A stretch of DNA of 64,000 nt from contig CAJNOL010001391.1 of the NCBI GenBank assembly GCA_905250125.1, positions 1-64,000 on the forward strand, written 5' to 3'. Source of the stretch: Rotaria sordida. Its lineage: Eukaryota; Rotifera; Eurotatoria; Philodinida; Philodinidae. This document shows positions 11,601-22,837 of the stretch, in pieces. Each line of letters begins with the position of its first letter. Positions within the stretch are counted from its first letter, which is position 1. Under the pieces are notes generated by a model, which was not told the DNA's origin, searched no databases, and worked only from the letters and a program-made list of their open reading frames with translations. The translations under genes and the position numbers were made by a program.

Positions 11601-12581
11601 ATGGTCTCATCTCTAGCCATTCAATTGTTGTTCATACAAAAATGTATGGGATGGTTTATGACAGTGTATGTTGTCTTTGGCGTTATTGGCAATCTATGCA
11701 ACTGTTTTGTCTTTCTTCGAAAACAACTTCGATCGAATTCATGTTCATGTTATCTGTTAGCAGGTTCCATTGCAAATATTATCGTATTAATGTTTTTAGC
11801 AACGACAAGTATTTATGCGATTGAGCAATCCGATCCTACTAATAGTTCGTTGATTTATTGTAAATTACGTGGATACATTGGACAGATTAGTATCATGGTC
11901 TCACGTTCCTTGATTGTTCTTGCTTGTTTCGATCGTGCCTGTATCTCATCCAGCCAAGCATCTATACGCAATCTTAGTAACTTACGAATTGCTCTGAAAC
12001 TTATTTTATTCTGCACTTTGTTTTGGATTGTCATCTCTATCCATTTGCTCATTTGGAATACGATTATCGATGATAGATGCACGAAATCAAGTCTATACAA
12101 TACTATCTTCGGAATTTATGTATTTATTATTGTTGGAGTGGTACCACCTCTATTCATGATCATATTCAGTGTGATTACACTACGTAATATTCGTCTTGCA
12201 CACAATCGTGTTCATCCAGTATTAACATTAAGTGGCATGCGTCAACGTGATTATCAGTTGACGCGAATGTTGATAGCTGAAGTGGTCGTATATGTTTTGT
12301 CTACACTACCTTTTCCGTTTAATTCTTTGTATACTTCGATAACAATGTCAGTAGTCAAAAGTACCGACCGGCAAATAATAGAATCATTTATCAGTTTTAT
12401 TACGGGAAATTTTCTTATATATATCAATCCATCTTCAACAGTCTACATATACTTAGCTACATCTAAAACGTTTCGAATTGAATTCAAGGCAGTTTTTACT
12501 AATATATCACGTCGACTTTTTAGAACTCATCAATACCCTCCACGGGCAATTGAATTACGTAGAACAATTATCAATTATTAA
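11601..12581 (+). CDS. Rhodopsin-like (class A) GPCR, single exon
   Basis: An intronless 326-residue protein with seven hydrophobic segments. TM1 carries the conserved GN (VIGNLCNCF, about residue 30). The end of TM3 has the DRY-equivalent as DRA (LACFDRACIS), TM7 has NPSSTVY, an NPxxY-like motif with one extra residue, and a basic cytoplasmic tail follows. A Cys near the top of TM3 (YCKLRGYIGQ) and one in ECL2 (DDRCTKSS) fit the usual disulfide. TM6 lacks the CWxP tryptophan (STLPFPFNS instead). No ligand can be assigned; peptide-receptor-like chemoreceptor families expanded in rotifers are a plausible home. The start is chosen at the first ATG, 14 nt after an acceptor-like CTCTTTAG that could be a spliced-leader site. 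Confidence 0.85.
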   Translation: MVSSLAIQLLFIQKCMGWFMTVYVVFGVIGNLCNCFVFLRKQLRSNSCSCYLLAGSIANIIVLMFLATTSIYAIEQSDPTNSSLIYCKLRGYIGQISIMVSRSLIVLACFDRACISSSQASIRNLSNLRIALKLILFCTLFWIVISIHLLIWNTIIDDRCTKSSLYNTIFGIYVFIIVGVVPPLFMIIFSVITLRNIRLAHNRVHPVLTLSGMRQRDYQLTRMLIAEVVVYVLSTLPFPFNSLYTSITMSVVKSTDRQIIESFISFITGNFLIYINPSSTVYIYLATSKTFRIEFKAVFTNISRRLFRTHQYPPRAIELRRTIINY

Positions 12582-12895
12582 TGCATTTCATCTAGACTCA
12601 TTATCTTTTTTTTCTAAAACCTTAATTGATGTTTCTGTAAATGTCAAGTAACGTCTTAAGTAAATATAATCAAGAAATTACTAATCACAAATTTGTGGTT
12701 TATAGTCTTTAACTTTTTCAGAATAATATCAATACAATATCATTCGGCTTAATTTTTGGTGTTGATTCTACATATGATAACTTCTGTCAACTTAAATTCA
12801 GCTACAATCATCACAGTCGATGAATAAAACGATTTGTGAAATTAATACGTTCTTTTCTTCAAATAGATATTCACAAACAACAATGCGATTCTTTT

Positions 12896-12990
12896 TATGT
12901 GGGTGTGGATGAGTTTGGAAGTAATGATGTATGTAGGGCTGTGTTGGAATGAATCTTCTCTTTTTCTATATTCACACTCACACTCTCGAA
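12896..12990. repeat. Telomere-like GT-rich/CA-rich hairpin 5
   Basis: ATGTGGGTGTGGATGAGTTT and further GT-rich sequence to about 12950 are followed by ATTCACACTCACACTC (about 12970-12986). Another CACATCCACATT scrap lies at 13122-13135. Confidence 0.5.
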
Positions 12991-13533
12991 TCCAATCTCA
13001 CGAAAGATCTGTCAATGAACAATGAACTCGTCCATCATCAAATGTTGGCTTTGATCTTTCACACGAACTTCTCAGAGAAGAATTTTCGTCGTGGCAGTGC
13101 GTATCTGTCTTCTCTTTATTCACATCCACATTAACTTTATCATGTATCAGTCACTGTGGAAAAGTAAAAAAAACAATGGCCATAGTAGCTACACTTGCAA
13201 TAGAAATATCTCTTGAACAATAGATCAGATTGAGTTGAAACTTGCAGAGTATTCTTATCTGACTTACTTCTATCTACAGCCAAAATATGAGCTAAATTGG
13301 TGATATCAATGAAGCAACATTTTGCTGTAACCGATCTTACTTCTCGAGCAATGGTTCCTAGTGAATCTACTGAGTTCAAGATACATGAAAAGGTACCCTG
13401 TTACTAATATATCATAGAAACTTCTAAGTAATTTAGTATATTAAGGTACTTTTTCGGTTTTTTAGCACATTATTCCGGAAGACTTCGAAGTGTTTAATCC
13501 GCTTGTTGGAAAATTTTTCATACATTTCCAGAG

Positions 13534-13801
13534 ATGCGCAAGTACGGATACAACTTGTACCACGCGGTTCACAGCCGACTATGTACTACCTTGTACCACC
13601 TTGTATCGAGTCCATCTATCGATATAATAACATATATACCCCAGAAAAACCTAGAATTCATGTACCACCTTGTATCGAGTATGAATTCTAGAATTCTAGG
13701 TTTTTCGAGAGTATATATGTTATTATATCGATACAAGGTGGTACAAGGTGGTACATAGTCAGCTGTGAACCGCGTGGTACAAGTCGTACTCGTACTTGCG
13801 C
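13534..13801. mobile_element. Compact foldback with internal direct repeats
   Basis: The arms GATGCGCAAGTACGG...CTTGTACCACGCGG and their inverse (CCGCGTGGTACAAG...CGTACTTGCGCA) pair almost end to end. The block GTACCACCTTGTATCGAG occurs twice in direct orientation and inverted once more on the right. The element ends are rich in RsaI-like GTAC steps. No coding frame is credible; the open frames that cross it are products of the repeat. Confidence 0.75.
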
Positions 13802-14464
13802 AGCCCTTAAATTAAATTATTGATAATGTGAATGAAGTAGTATCATCCGATAAGACAAAAGAATATATTTATTCGAAACATGTTTCATATAGACTTTTTT
13901 CGAAAGTTTTGCGTTCAAATCCAGTAGACTTTTTATGATTCCTTGAATAATGAATTATTGTTATCTTAAAGCATTGTAAAAAAGAATGTAGTATTGGCAT
14001 TGAATAAAATAAGTTAATATTCGTTTGAAGATTTTTTTTTCTTCTCTTTATGACCAAACGAATATTGATTGATTTAACTTAGTTAGACGTCAAAACAATA
14101 TAATCATGAATTATTAATCTCGATAAAGAGAGATTATTCAAAAGGTGTGTGAGTTAAACCATTGAACACAAATAGATTTAAGAAAAGTAGAGAAATACAC
14201 AAATATTAAAAATATATCAGTAATATAGAACTGAATGAAAAAGTCAATGAGTAAAAAGCAAAATAAATTTGTTTTTTTTTTTCTCATATTGGATATATAC
14301 AGATCAAAGAATGATATAACTATAATACGCACACATTTTATTGTAAGTTTTACATTTTCTTCATAGTTTAAAAAAAGAAATCGTTGTTAAAGTATAAATG
14401 TAAATTTAGAAAGAATTTCAATAAGTGTGACTAATCAATTAGAATTCATTTTGTTATGACCGAT

Positions 14465-14695
14465 GACTTCTTGTTGTATATTCAATAGATCACACAATAA
14501 AAAGCAATATAATTCAAGAAATTTAAAATCATTTGTAGAAACAAAAACACCAATTACATTTAATTAGTTAAACAATGATATTTATGTATCAAAATCAGAA
14601 CAACAAGGTTATGTTTGTGATATCTTCCATCACCGATATGAAAAGGTTAAGCAATATATATTAATGGCTAGCACGATATTATGAAAAGCTCGATT
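14465..14695 (+). pseudogene. Possible decayed coding fragment
   Basis: A frame with coding-like composition (YVSKSEQQGYVCDIFHHRYE near 14590-14640) is broken by an in-frame TAG after ETKTPITFN. No domain is recognised. Low confidence. Confidence 0.2.
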
Positions 14696-14828
14696 AAGTT
14701 TGCTCTATTATATATAATACGACATAGAGAATTGAACAATGTGATTATGATGAAAGACAATGAACTAGAATTAAAATATCAGAGAAAATGAAACTTATTG
14801 GATGATCAAATTTGGATAAATGACACAA

Positions 14829-15873
14829 ACGAGAAAACATTTTCAACTGATCAATCGCTTCCTTACCAAAGACGAATGGATTGTAAGTTATCAACCATGT
14901 TGATTACGACTATGACTATGAGAAATCGTCTTAGATTTTCATATGCTAGTTTTCCAAATTAAGAAACATTTTGCCAAAATTGTTTTTAATCTATTCACAA
15001 GGAAAATCTTCCAACTGATAAATCGCTTTTGAATCAAGACTATGTACATTATATCGACCTAAATGAGTTATGGATATCCTGAAAAAAGAGTTCGTATCCT
15101 TAGCTTATTGCTGCGAGGATACTGTACTTTTACGGTCTTTTTTAAAAGAATGCCGTAGGCCCCAGGAAAACTTATTTTCGAATTTCAATCTGAAGCCTTG
15201 CTTAAAGGCGGTCTTCACGAGAATAGTTCATTGTGAAAATTTCAGATTTTTTTGATTTTCTGTTATTCTGAAATAAGAACATCAAATTTTCCGGTTTACA
15301 TGAGTAATGTAAAAGACACGTTGTTACTATACTCGTATCTTAGGATATAAGCTAGAGTCTGTCGAGTCCAAAATTTTCAGATCCGGCGGTCTTTAATAGC
15401 GACAAGATCTGAAATATTCACAACAACCTATTCTTGTTAAGACCTATCTCAATGCAAAGTTTCAAGGCGAAATTTGAAAATCCATTTTCCTGAGTAGAAC
15501 TACGGTACTCATTTAAAAAATAACATAAAAGTACAACATATATTCTTTTCAGAGTATTCATAACTCATTTGGTTGTACATAATACAAATAGTCTCGACTC
15601 AAAAGCGATTTATCAGTTGAAGAATTTTCCTCATCAGATTACAAAGCATATCGAATCGTCAATAATATTTTCTTTTTGCTTTCCAAAAATGAGTTTTAAG
15701 TAGAATAAAACCATATTGCTATATATCTGTTGTATGAATTGAAACGGCTGTATTTTATATAGAAAATATCCGATTTGAAATAGAAAAAAAATTTACTAGT
15801 CCGAATATCTAAGGATATATCTCCTGATCATACTCAATCAGAAAATGACTGATCAATTGAAAACGTTTCTTCA
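14829..15873. mobile_element. Outer foldback of a nested pair
   Basis: Starts ACGAGAAAACATTTTCAACT followed by GATCAATCGCTT, and ends with the inverse (GATCAATTGAAAACGTTTCT, to about 15873). A second element of the same family (14997-15633) lies inside. This is one of the members sharing the terminus ACGARGRAANNTTTTCAACT. Confidence 0.6.
14997..15633. mobile_element. Inner foldback of a nested pair
   Basis: Left end ACAAGGAAAATCTTCCAACT then GATAAATCGCTTTTGA; right end the inverse (AAAAGCGATTTATCAGTTGA then AGAATTTTCCT). The inner arms pair around AATAGTTCATTGTGAAAATT and AATATTCACAACAACCTATT. The same inner blocks recur at 27087-27238 and, in part, at 56480-56560. Confidence 0.7.
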
Positions 15874-16046
15874 TAAATTGCATAAAATTATAGTATCAAA
15901 TTTCAAAAAACAATAAATAGATGATATCAATTTTCAATTGGATATTCTATGAACTATTTCAAAATAAGTGTATGTAGTAAATATATTTACATGAAAGAAA
16001 TGATTAAGTACATGAAAAAACAAATCTAAAATAAAGGCATTATATG

Positions 16047-19000
16047 CTAGAGAACTTCCAAATCGACATGTCGTAAGTATGGATGTTTTTTCTACATGAA
16101 AAAAAAAGAAAAAATTTAATCAAGAAAAGACTAATAAATAAAAGAATTTTACTCGAAGATTACGTTCGATACGATCAATTTCTGCTCCAACTCTATCAAC
16201 AACTTTTTCTCCATGTTTAAGAAGAAATATTTCAAGTGATTCATTTGTATCAATTTTTTGAATTTCCTTAAATAAAAAAATCATAAATTTTAAAAAATAA
16301 AAATAAAATAAATTCTACTATTTCAAACTTTAAGAAGAAGTTCAATATCAAGTCTTTCTAAATATGATCGAGTTATTTCTCTTCCATCTATATCAACTTC
16401 AGCTTTAAACATAACTGATTGTGAACCCATATCTGTGGCTTTAATATCATATAAAGCACTAAAATTAAATTAAATTAAATTAAATCTATTAATTCAATAT
16501 ACAATAATTATTTACCGAACCATTCGATCATTTTCTAAATCATTATTAATTGCTTCAATCTGATTCGGATGAATTGATCTTTAATTAAAAAACATTTCTT
16601 TTTAATATTTTGTTGTCAAAAAATTCATTCAATTTACCGTCCAACAAGTGCAGCTGTATTTGAATAAATAATAAAAGAAGCAACACCACCTAAGATACAA
16701 CCAATAATAAGTGATCCAATAGCATCTGGAATAGGTGAATGAAGATAAAGTGAAAGACCCATAGCTGTACCAGCTACACATACACCTAAAACAGCTGCAA
16801 GATCTTCCAATAGAACAACATTTACATTGGGTTTATATCCTTGATTAACTTTCATATAGCAAAAAAACAAAAAACAATCTTAATAAAAATAATAAAGAAA
16901 TTTCAATACCATATTCCCAAAATTTCATGTCACTTTCTTTAGCTGCTGCTCGAATTTCATTAACAGCCATATAAAGTGTTGCTATAAATAATAAAATTAA
17001 TAATAAATAAAAACATTGAAAATCAAACCTCCTTCAGATATTAATGAACCACCTAAAAGTGTTAAACCCTTTAAAAAGTCAAAAAAACAAAAACATCACA
17101 TTCAATTATTTTTTTAAAAATCTTTCTTTACCCAAAAGATAGATTCCATTTCTTGAGGATGTAATAATACTAATATACCATGATACCAAGCTAAACCTGT
17201 ACCAAAACAAAATATTCCTACACCACTAATAAGTGATGATATATATGTCATATTTGAATAACCATAACTAAATAAGAAATTTTTTTTTTTTGATTATCAA
17301 AAGTTTATTTGTATTTACGGATGTGCAGGATTAGGTTTTTTAATTGATTTCCATAAACCAAATGTTAATATAAGTTGATTACATGTATCAGCAATGGAAT
17401 GTACGGCTTCAGAAAATAATGAAGCTGAACCAGTAAATAACCAACCAATAGTTTTTACAACAGCATTTGTTGCATTACTAGAATTATTGAAATAAAAAAA
17501 AAACAAAAGATATTTAAATTAAATTTTCTTTCTTACATAAGAACAGCTGCAACAACTACTTTTCCACTACTCGTTGTAAGAACATTTCTTTTAACCTAAA
17601 TAAATTATAAAATATTATTTATTATTTGAGAAGAATTATTTTCGTTTACTGATTTTCGATTATCAAATGATGCATTTTCTAATAATGATAAACGTTTTTG
17701 ATGTTCTGTAATGAATCTTTTTAAAACAAATTTAGCTAGATGAAAAATAAAACAAAAAGAATAAGTTTTGAAAATAATTCAAACATACCAAAAGTAGTGC
17801 CGAAGATACTTCAATACCGTATAGAAACTTTCTCTTTCTATATGCATTCATAGTAAAAACTAATACTCTATATTTCATCATTCTTTACTTAATATTATAA
17901 TCATAGAAACTGCTAGCACAATCTATGTGAAATTAAAATGTGAAACACGATGTAGTTGGTCTTATTGTCACCATTTTTTTTACTTAATCTTCCAGAAATT
18001 CAATAAGGAAATAGTTCATATATTAGAACGAGACGTTATTCATATACGGTCTTTGATCGAACATCAACAACATCTTGCATAGTGGGACGTTGTTAAGACG
18101 TCTGTGGGATGGAGTTTTACATATCAAAATTTCATGGATGGACTACAACGGTAAAGCTTCGAAGAAATCGGATACGATAGTTTTCAGGTCCCAGAACCGA
18201 TTTTTAACAATGTCATTTTAAAGAGCACAAAATGTGTGGTCCCCAGATTTCCTATGATCTTCCCTTAGGAAGTTAAAAATATTACAAAAACATGAAATTA
18301 ATCAAAAAACGTCTTTTCTCGATTTTCGTGATACTTTTAACATTTTAGGGAAAGGTTGTAGAAAATGTTGGAAGCCCTCATTTTGTGTTCTTTCACATGG
18401 CATTGATGAAAAATAGTTTCTGCAACTTGAAAGCTACATTGTCCGGTTTTTTAGAAATCTTGTGCTCATAGTTTATTTATGAAATCTTGCTATAGAAAAC
18501 TCCATTGGATATTAAAATAACTATTTGGATTTGAACTAAGTACTTCATATTATAGAAAAAAAAAATGAAATCCCACTATCTTAGGTTTCTTTTCATAACA
18601 ACGTTGATTGAAAACTTTGAAATCGCAAAGTAAAAAATGAATAATATATAATTCCATGCGTCTTCATCTCCTATTTCTAGTAGTGAAAACTGCAGTTCTC
18701 CATCTTAGTTCTATCAAAAGTTATTCAAAATACTTAAGTATTATCGTCACGTATTATAACCAATGGTTTCTATTGAAATTTTATTATTATAATATTAATA
18801 AAAGAATGAGATGACATATAGAATATTAATTTTACTATTAGCACATATAGAAAGAAAATTTCTTCAACCTTTCTATACGATGTTGAAGTACTTGTGTCAC
18901 TACTTTCGGTACGCCTTAACTGTTGTTTTTTTTTTGTTTAAACACATACCTTCATCTTCATCTTGTAGAGCTTTAGTACGTTTAGCTTTTTCTTTGCATA

Positions 19001-19697
19001 AATTTTCTGGACTACCCCATACTTCATAAGCTCTTATAAATAAAAATAAAAATGAAATTTTTTAAATTTATCTATTTATTTATACCGTTTTTCGACATCA
19101 CCCCGTCGATAAACTGTAAGCATACGTGAACTATCCGCAACATCTGTATAAGGTGAACGTGTTTTATATTGTTGAAGTGTTTCTAAATCTCTACACAAAA
19201 AATAGATACATTTAAATATTTCTTTGTAGTTATAAATCAACTCACGATGGATTTAATAAATACTCATGCATAGCTCGTATGGGTGTAATAAGTTTATTAT
19301 CTGTATAATTTTCAGTAAAATCAGTTGTTTTTATTTTACGTGAATGATCTAAAAATGAGCAGATGATTTTGTTATTAATATTATATTTAGATTTAAACCT
19401 TTTGATATTGTTGTTATTGTAGATGCATTTTTATCTGATGAAACTGATTGATTACTATTAATATTTGAAGGTGGTGTTGAGCTAGATTGTGTTCGTTTTG
19501 ATAATCTATGGACATTTTGTCGGAATAATAGATCATATCGGTAATGATAGAATGAACTGCAAGCAAATAAAAAGGTCAGCTGGAATATATTTTTATTAAT
19601 AATAACAAATTATCTCACCTTGATGAAAAAGTACGAAGAATATTATGTTGAATATTATATGTGAATATTATATATGTACTTTTTAATGATAGATGTG
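16047..19697 (-). CDS. SLC30A9: SLC30A9 / ZnT9 zinc transporter (5' end unresolved)
   Basis: Sixteen exons, all phase-consistent: 19697-19619, 19556-19399, 19348-19246, 19190-19086, 19032-18950, 17735-17650, 17595-17537, 17477-17319, 17267-17132, 17068-17029, 16981-16910, 16848-16638, 16578-16516, 16458-16329, 16266-16153, 16091-16047; about 547 codons. Matches to ZnT9 include YTDNKLITPIRAMHEYLLNP, the cation-efflux segment LFTGSASLFSEAVHSIAD with HSIAD metal ligands, YISSLISGVGIF, NVVLLEDLAAVLGV and the tail LRHVDLEVL. Family knowledge: ZnT9 exports zinc from mitochondria; the basic, Ser-rich N-terminus here fits a mitochondrial presequence. No in-frame ATG occurs in the most 5' exon found, and its phase requires an upstream exon ending with one base, so the start lies further upstream. 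A 1.2-kb intron (17736-18949) carries a foldback. Confidence 0.93.
17926..17965 (-). repeat. Fragment of dispersed repeat seen at 169-233
   Basis: ATTAAAATGTGAAACACGAT then GTAG is the inverse of the end block at 169-200 and of 45785-45815. It lies within the large SLC30A9 intron. Confidence 0.5.
18103..18515. mobile_element. Foldback in SLC30A9 intron
   Basis: Left GGATGGAGTTTTACATATCA pairs with right GCTATAGAAAACTCCATTGG. Inner pairs include AGCACAAAATGTGTGG against CTCATTTTGTGTTCTTTC. Imperfect arms suggest an old insertion. No coding frame. Confidence 0.55.
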
Positions 19698-20701
19698 CTA
19701 TAGATAATTATAAAGGAAAAATTAAAATAAAATTGAGAATAGACTAAGAAGAAATTGATTTAATTGAAATATGTTGTAATACTAAACTAAATCAGATTGC
19801 CGTTACGAAGAAATTAGGTTAATTTGGACATATTATGACACTAAACTGAATCAGAATTCTCTCGCTCAATTGCTTGAATCAGCCATTATAAAGATTAGTG
19901 TTTGTCATAATCTGGTCATTTACGAATAGAATTCTATCTAATTATATGCTCATTATATATAATCATGATTCTTAAGTCTGAATTTGTCACTTATCATAAC
20001 TTAGTCTCTTTAAAGGAAATGACACCTAAAAGAATTTCAAGAACGTTTTATTATATATGACATAATATAGAATTCAAAAATTTCATCTAGATTTATTGAA
20101 TCAGTTTATTTTTCAGTGAAAAATGATTTTGAAAGTATATTCATAAAGCTAATATTATATTTGTATGAAAGGCCAATAATGTTCAATTAAAACAAAAAGA
20201 AAATGGCAGCAAATCTTCATTATATTTCATACTTGATACACTTATTAAAATTCCATTGAACCAAATTATACCAAAAATCATTATCTCAAATATTCAAATT
20301 TATTAATCAACAATCTTTAGATATTTATCTTCATTTAATTTAATGAACTCAAATTAACTAAATTTTAATTTTTTGAATCAATTTAAATTCATCTTACTCT
20401 TTCTTAATATTGATTGTAAACCATATTGAACAAACATTATTTTTCTACTATATAATATTCATGAATAATAAAATAACTATTTTCAATAAATCATCTAAAA
20501 AAAAGAAAGAAAAAGAAAAATGATTGAGCTTGAATAGTTCCTCATAAAAGGATATATATATATATATATGTTGTTGAATTTTCAAGCTTTTTTTTTTTTT
20601 TTAACAATTTCACACACACATATAGAGAGAGAGCGAATGTTAAAAAAATGATTGTTCAAATATATTGGAACTAACAAAACACAAAAAAAGAAGATTCATC
20701 A
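19698..20701. other. Intergenic between SLC30A9 and GOLT1B
   Basis: AT-rich. It contains a possible decayed SINE copy (about 19858-20010), a TA microsatellite (20561-20570) and a short GA/CA tract (20611-20633). The missing first exon of SLC30A9 should lie at its left end, but I could not identify it. Confidence 0.5.
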
Positions 20702-21359
20702 TTATACCATTGATCGACTTTCACATAATCTATCGACAACCTATAGAAAAAAAAATAACAACAAAATAATATTTTTCTTTCGTATATAACAAAAAGTTTA
20801 TAATACTAACTTGTCGAATACCGGGTAATAATAAAATTGAACCGATAATTGGCAAACGTCGAAGAAAATTAATTGCAATAGGAATGAAACCGCTACAAAA
20901 AAAAAAAAAAAACAAATTAATTAAACAAATAAAAATACTAAACTAACCCAAATAGAAGAAAAAATCCATATAATTCAAAAATCATTCCAATCAATGGCCA
21001 ACCAATTAAAACAACTGTAATACCACCAAAAAAAAGAAATGTAGCCTTAATTTTTGTACGTTGAAAAAAAAATCGAAATGTACGTTCAAATCCAATAATC
21101 ATACTTAAACCAGCAAGAAATAAAATCTAATCAAAAATAAATACTCTATAATAATAAAATACTATCAATTATTATTAATATCTTACATTTCCAACTGCAA
21201 GTAAACCTTTATCAAATAATAAAATCATACCAAAAAAAATAAAACCAACACCAAATATTGACAGACCGAGACCGATCTCTATTATAAGAATAGAAATAAT
21301 TTTTATAAAAATAAGAGAATTTTATTTTTACTTTGAAAATCTGACAATTGTATTGGCAT
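20702..21359 (-). CDS. GOLT1B: Golgi transport protein Got1 (GOLT1B)
   Basis: Five exons (21359-21332, 21278-21187, 21126-20948, 20892-20811, 20740-20702) give 139 residues, the family length being about 138. Strong matches to vertebrate GOLT1B: QKIGLGLSIFGVGFIFFG, ILLFDKGLLAVGN, IIGFERTFRFFF, VVLIGWPLIGMIFELYGFF, LRRLPIIGSILLLPGIRQ. Four hydrophobic segments are visible. Family knowledge: Got1 is a tetraspanning membrane protein of the early secretory pathway that assists ER-Golgi and Golgi vesicle fusion. The ATG lies 4 nt after an acceptor-like TTAATTAG, which could be a spliced-leader site. All junctions keep frame, so the gene appears intact. Confidence 0.95.
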
Positions 21360-21683
21360 TGTACTAATTAATATATATTTATGCTATTGAATTATTTTAC
21401 GTATGAATATCTTATTACAGTTTTATAAGTGAACAACTTAAAATACATTTCTAAATGAATCAAAATGACACGTAAGCATTGAGTTGATGAGCTGTTATTG
21501 TATCTGACCTATTTTGGAATGGCTAAATCCAAGGTTTATTATTAGTAAACGAATAGAGATGATCATCGATAGATGTCCTCTTTACATAAAGTGTGTACCA
21601 GGTGTTCTCGACCTGAACGAAAATTGATTTATATATAAAGAAAGAATGATCCCTATCGGAGACTGAAAACGAATTAATCCGAA

Positions 21684-21856
21684 CAGTGGCGGATTTAGAG
21701 GGAGCATTAGAAGCGATCATCTAGCTTTCAAAAGATTTTTCTCGATTTTTTTCCATTAGAACAAATTTAAAAACGAGCTGATACTATCTCTAATGAGCTT
21801 CAAAACACGTTTTATGCTCATGATTTCCCACCATAAAAATCCTAGATCCACCACTG
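21684..21856. mobile_element. hAT-like MITE, 173 bp
   Basis: The ends CAGTGGCGGATTTAGAGG and, inverted, CCTAGATCCACCACTG match the CAGTGGCGGATC terminus common to many hAT MITEs. The 8-bp flanks AATCCGAA and GATCTGAA agree at six positions, consistent with a decayed 8-bp target duplication. No transposase frame. Confidence 0.75.
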
Positions 21857-22450
21857 GATCTGAACCAGACCTAATTTTCAAAAAGATAGTCGAGCGGAAT
21901 CAAATCTCGAATGAACAAATAATTGATTGAATTATAATCGGTTTTGTAGAAATGTAATGTGCAATCGACGAAAATAAAACGAGCTTTGATTGATCATTTG
22001 ACATTCTTGATTTGATTTCTATATAATACAGCCTTTTTTTTTCACTTCACAACAGTTACATACTAATTGTATTTATGACGATAGATCACTTCTATGCTAC
22101 ATAATTCTTTTCTTTTAGATTTCTGTATTGCGATGAATAGTCGTCTGTAATTTTGCATGATTATATATTAACACTGAGAAAAAAAAAAGCAGTGATACTT
22201 ATGCACTAATATTACAAAATTTATTTTAATCCACAAGTCTATTAAAGAATATTAATTTGCATCGATATCAACTCTAATATGACACCCTAATCGTCCAAGA
22301 AAGAAGTTCTAACAACCTATCTTCTACTCCTGATTAGGGAAAAACAGTGCTACTCGAATCGAACCAGAGAAACCTGATTCGATTTGATCTCTGATTCCTA
22401 TTCCACTATATCTATATGAACTTCGAGTACTTAGAACGATATTTTAAATA

Positions 22451-22522
22451 AGGTGTGGGGGTGGGTATGTAGAGTCACATTTTCGAAACCCAACACCCAC
22501 CAACAACTGCACTCACACCCAT
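22451..22522. repeat. Telomere-like GT-rich/CA-rich hairpin 6
   Basis: AAGGTGTGGGGGTGGGTATG is followed after about 25 bp by CAACACCCACCAACAACTGC then ACTCACACCC. The G-rich-then-C-rich order is again preserved. Confidence 0.55.
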
Positions 22523-22627
22523 ATCCTGGTCAGGATAGAGAAAAATAGGCAAAAGTCGCTACTTTTGGACGCACTCCACATGATGAGTCATCATCATATA
22601 AAGATTATTTGAGCTCTTAAAGGAAAA

Positions 22628-22797
22628 AACTTTCGCTGAAAGTGCTTTCGCTGTTTTTGGCATTTGTTGTCAGCTTTTTTGCTACTTTGTACTTTCGCCA
22701 TTGTACATTTTCGCTGAAATAAATTTCCACTGTACTGTTTTTTTGCTGCTTTTTTTCGCCGAAAAAACTATTCGCTGAAATGTTTTTCGCTGAACGG
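22628..22797. repeat. Irregular TTCGCTGAA repeat
   Basis: The word TTCGCTGAA or close variants (TTTCGCTGT, TTTCGCCGA) occurs at least six times in 170 bp at irregular spacing. It looks like a degenerate short tandem or motif cluster. Confidence 0.5.
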
Positions 22798-22837
22798 ACA
22801 CCGGTTCATCTTCTCGTTAATAAAAATCTTGTTCTTA

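Larger units (their letters stand above)
12582..16046. other. Intergenic: hairpin, foldbacks, coding scraps
   Basis: Contains a telomere-like hairpin (12896-12990), a compact foldback (13534-13801), a weak coding remnant (about 14465-14695) and two nested foldbacks (14829-15873 around 14997-15633). The rest is AT-rich with nothing I can assign. Confidence 0.6.

Noticed and set aside
13503..13758. Two overlapping plus-strand frames rich in Tyr/Ile/Pro
   Set aside because: They are products of the palindromic repeat at 13534-13801.
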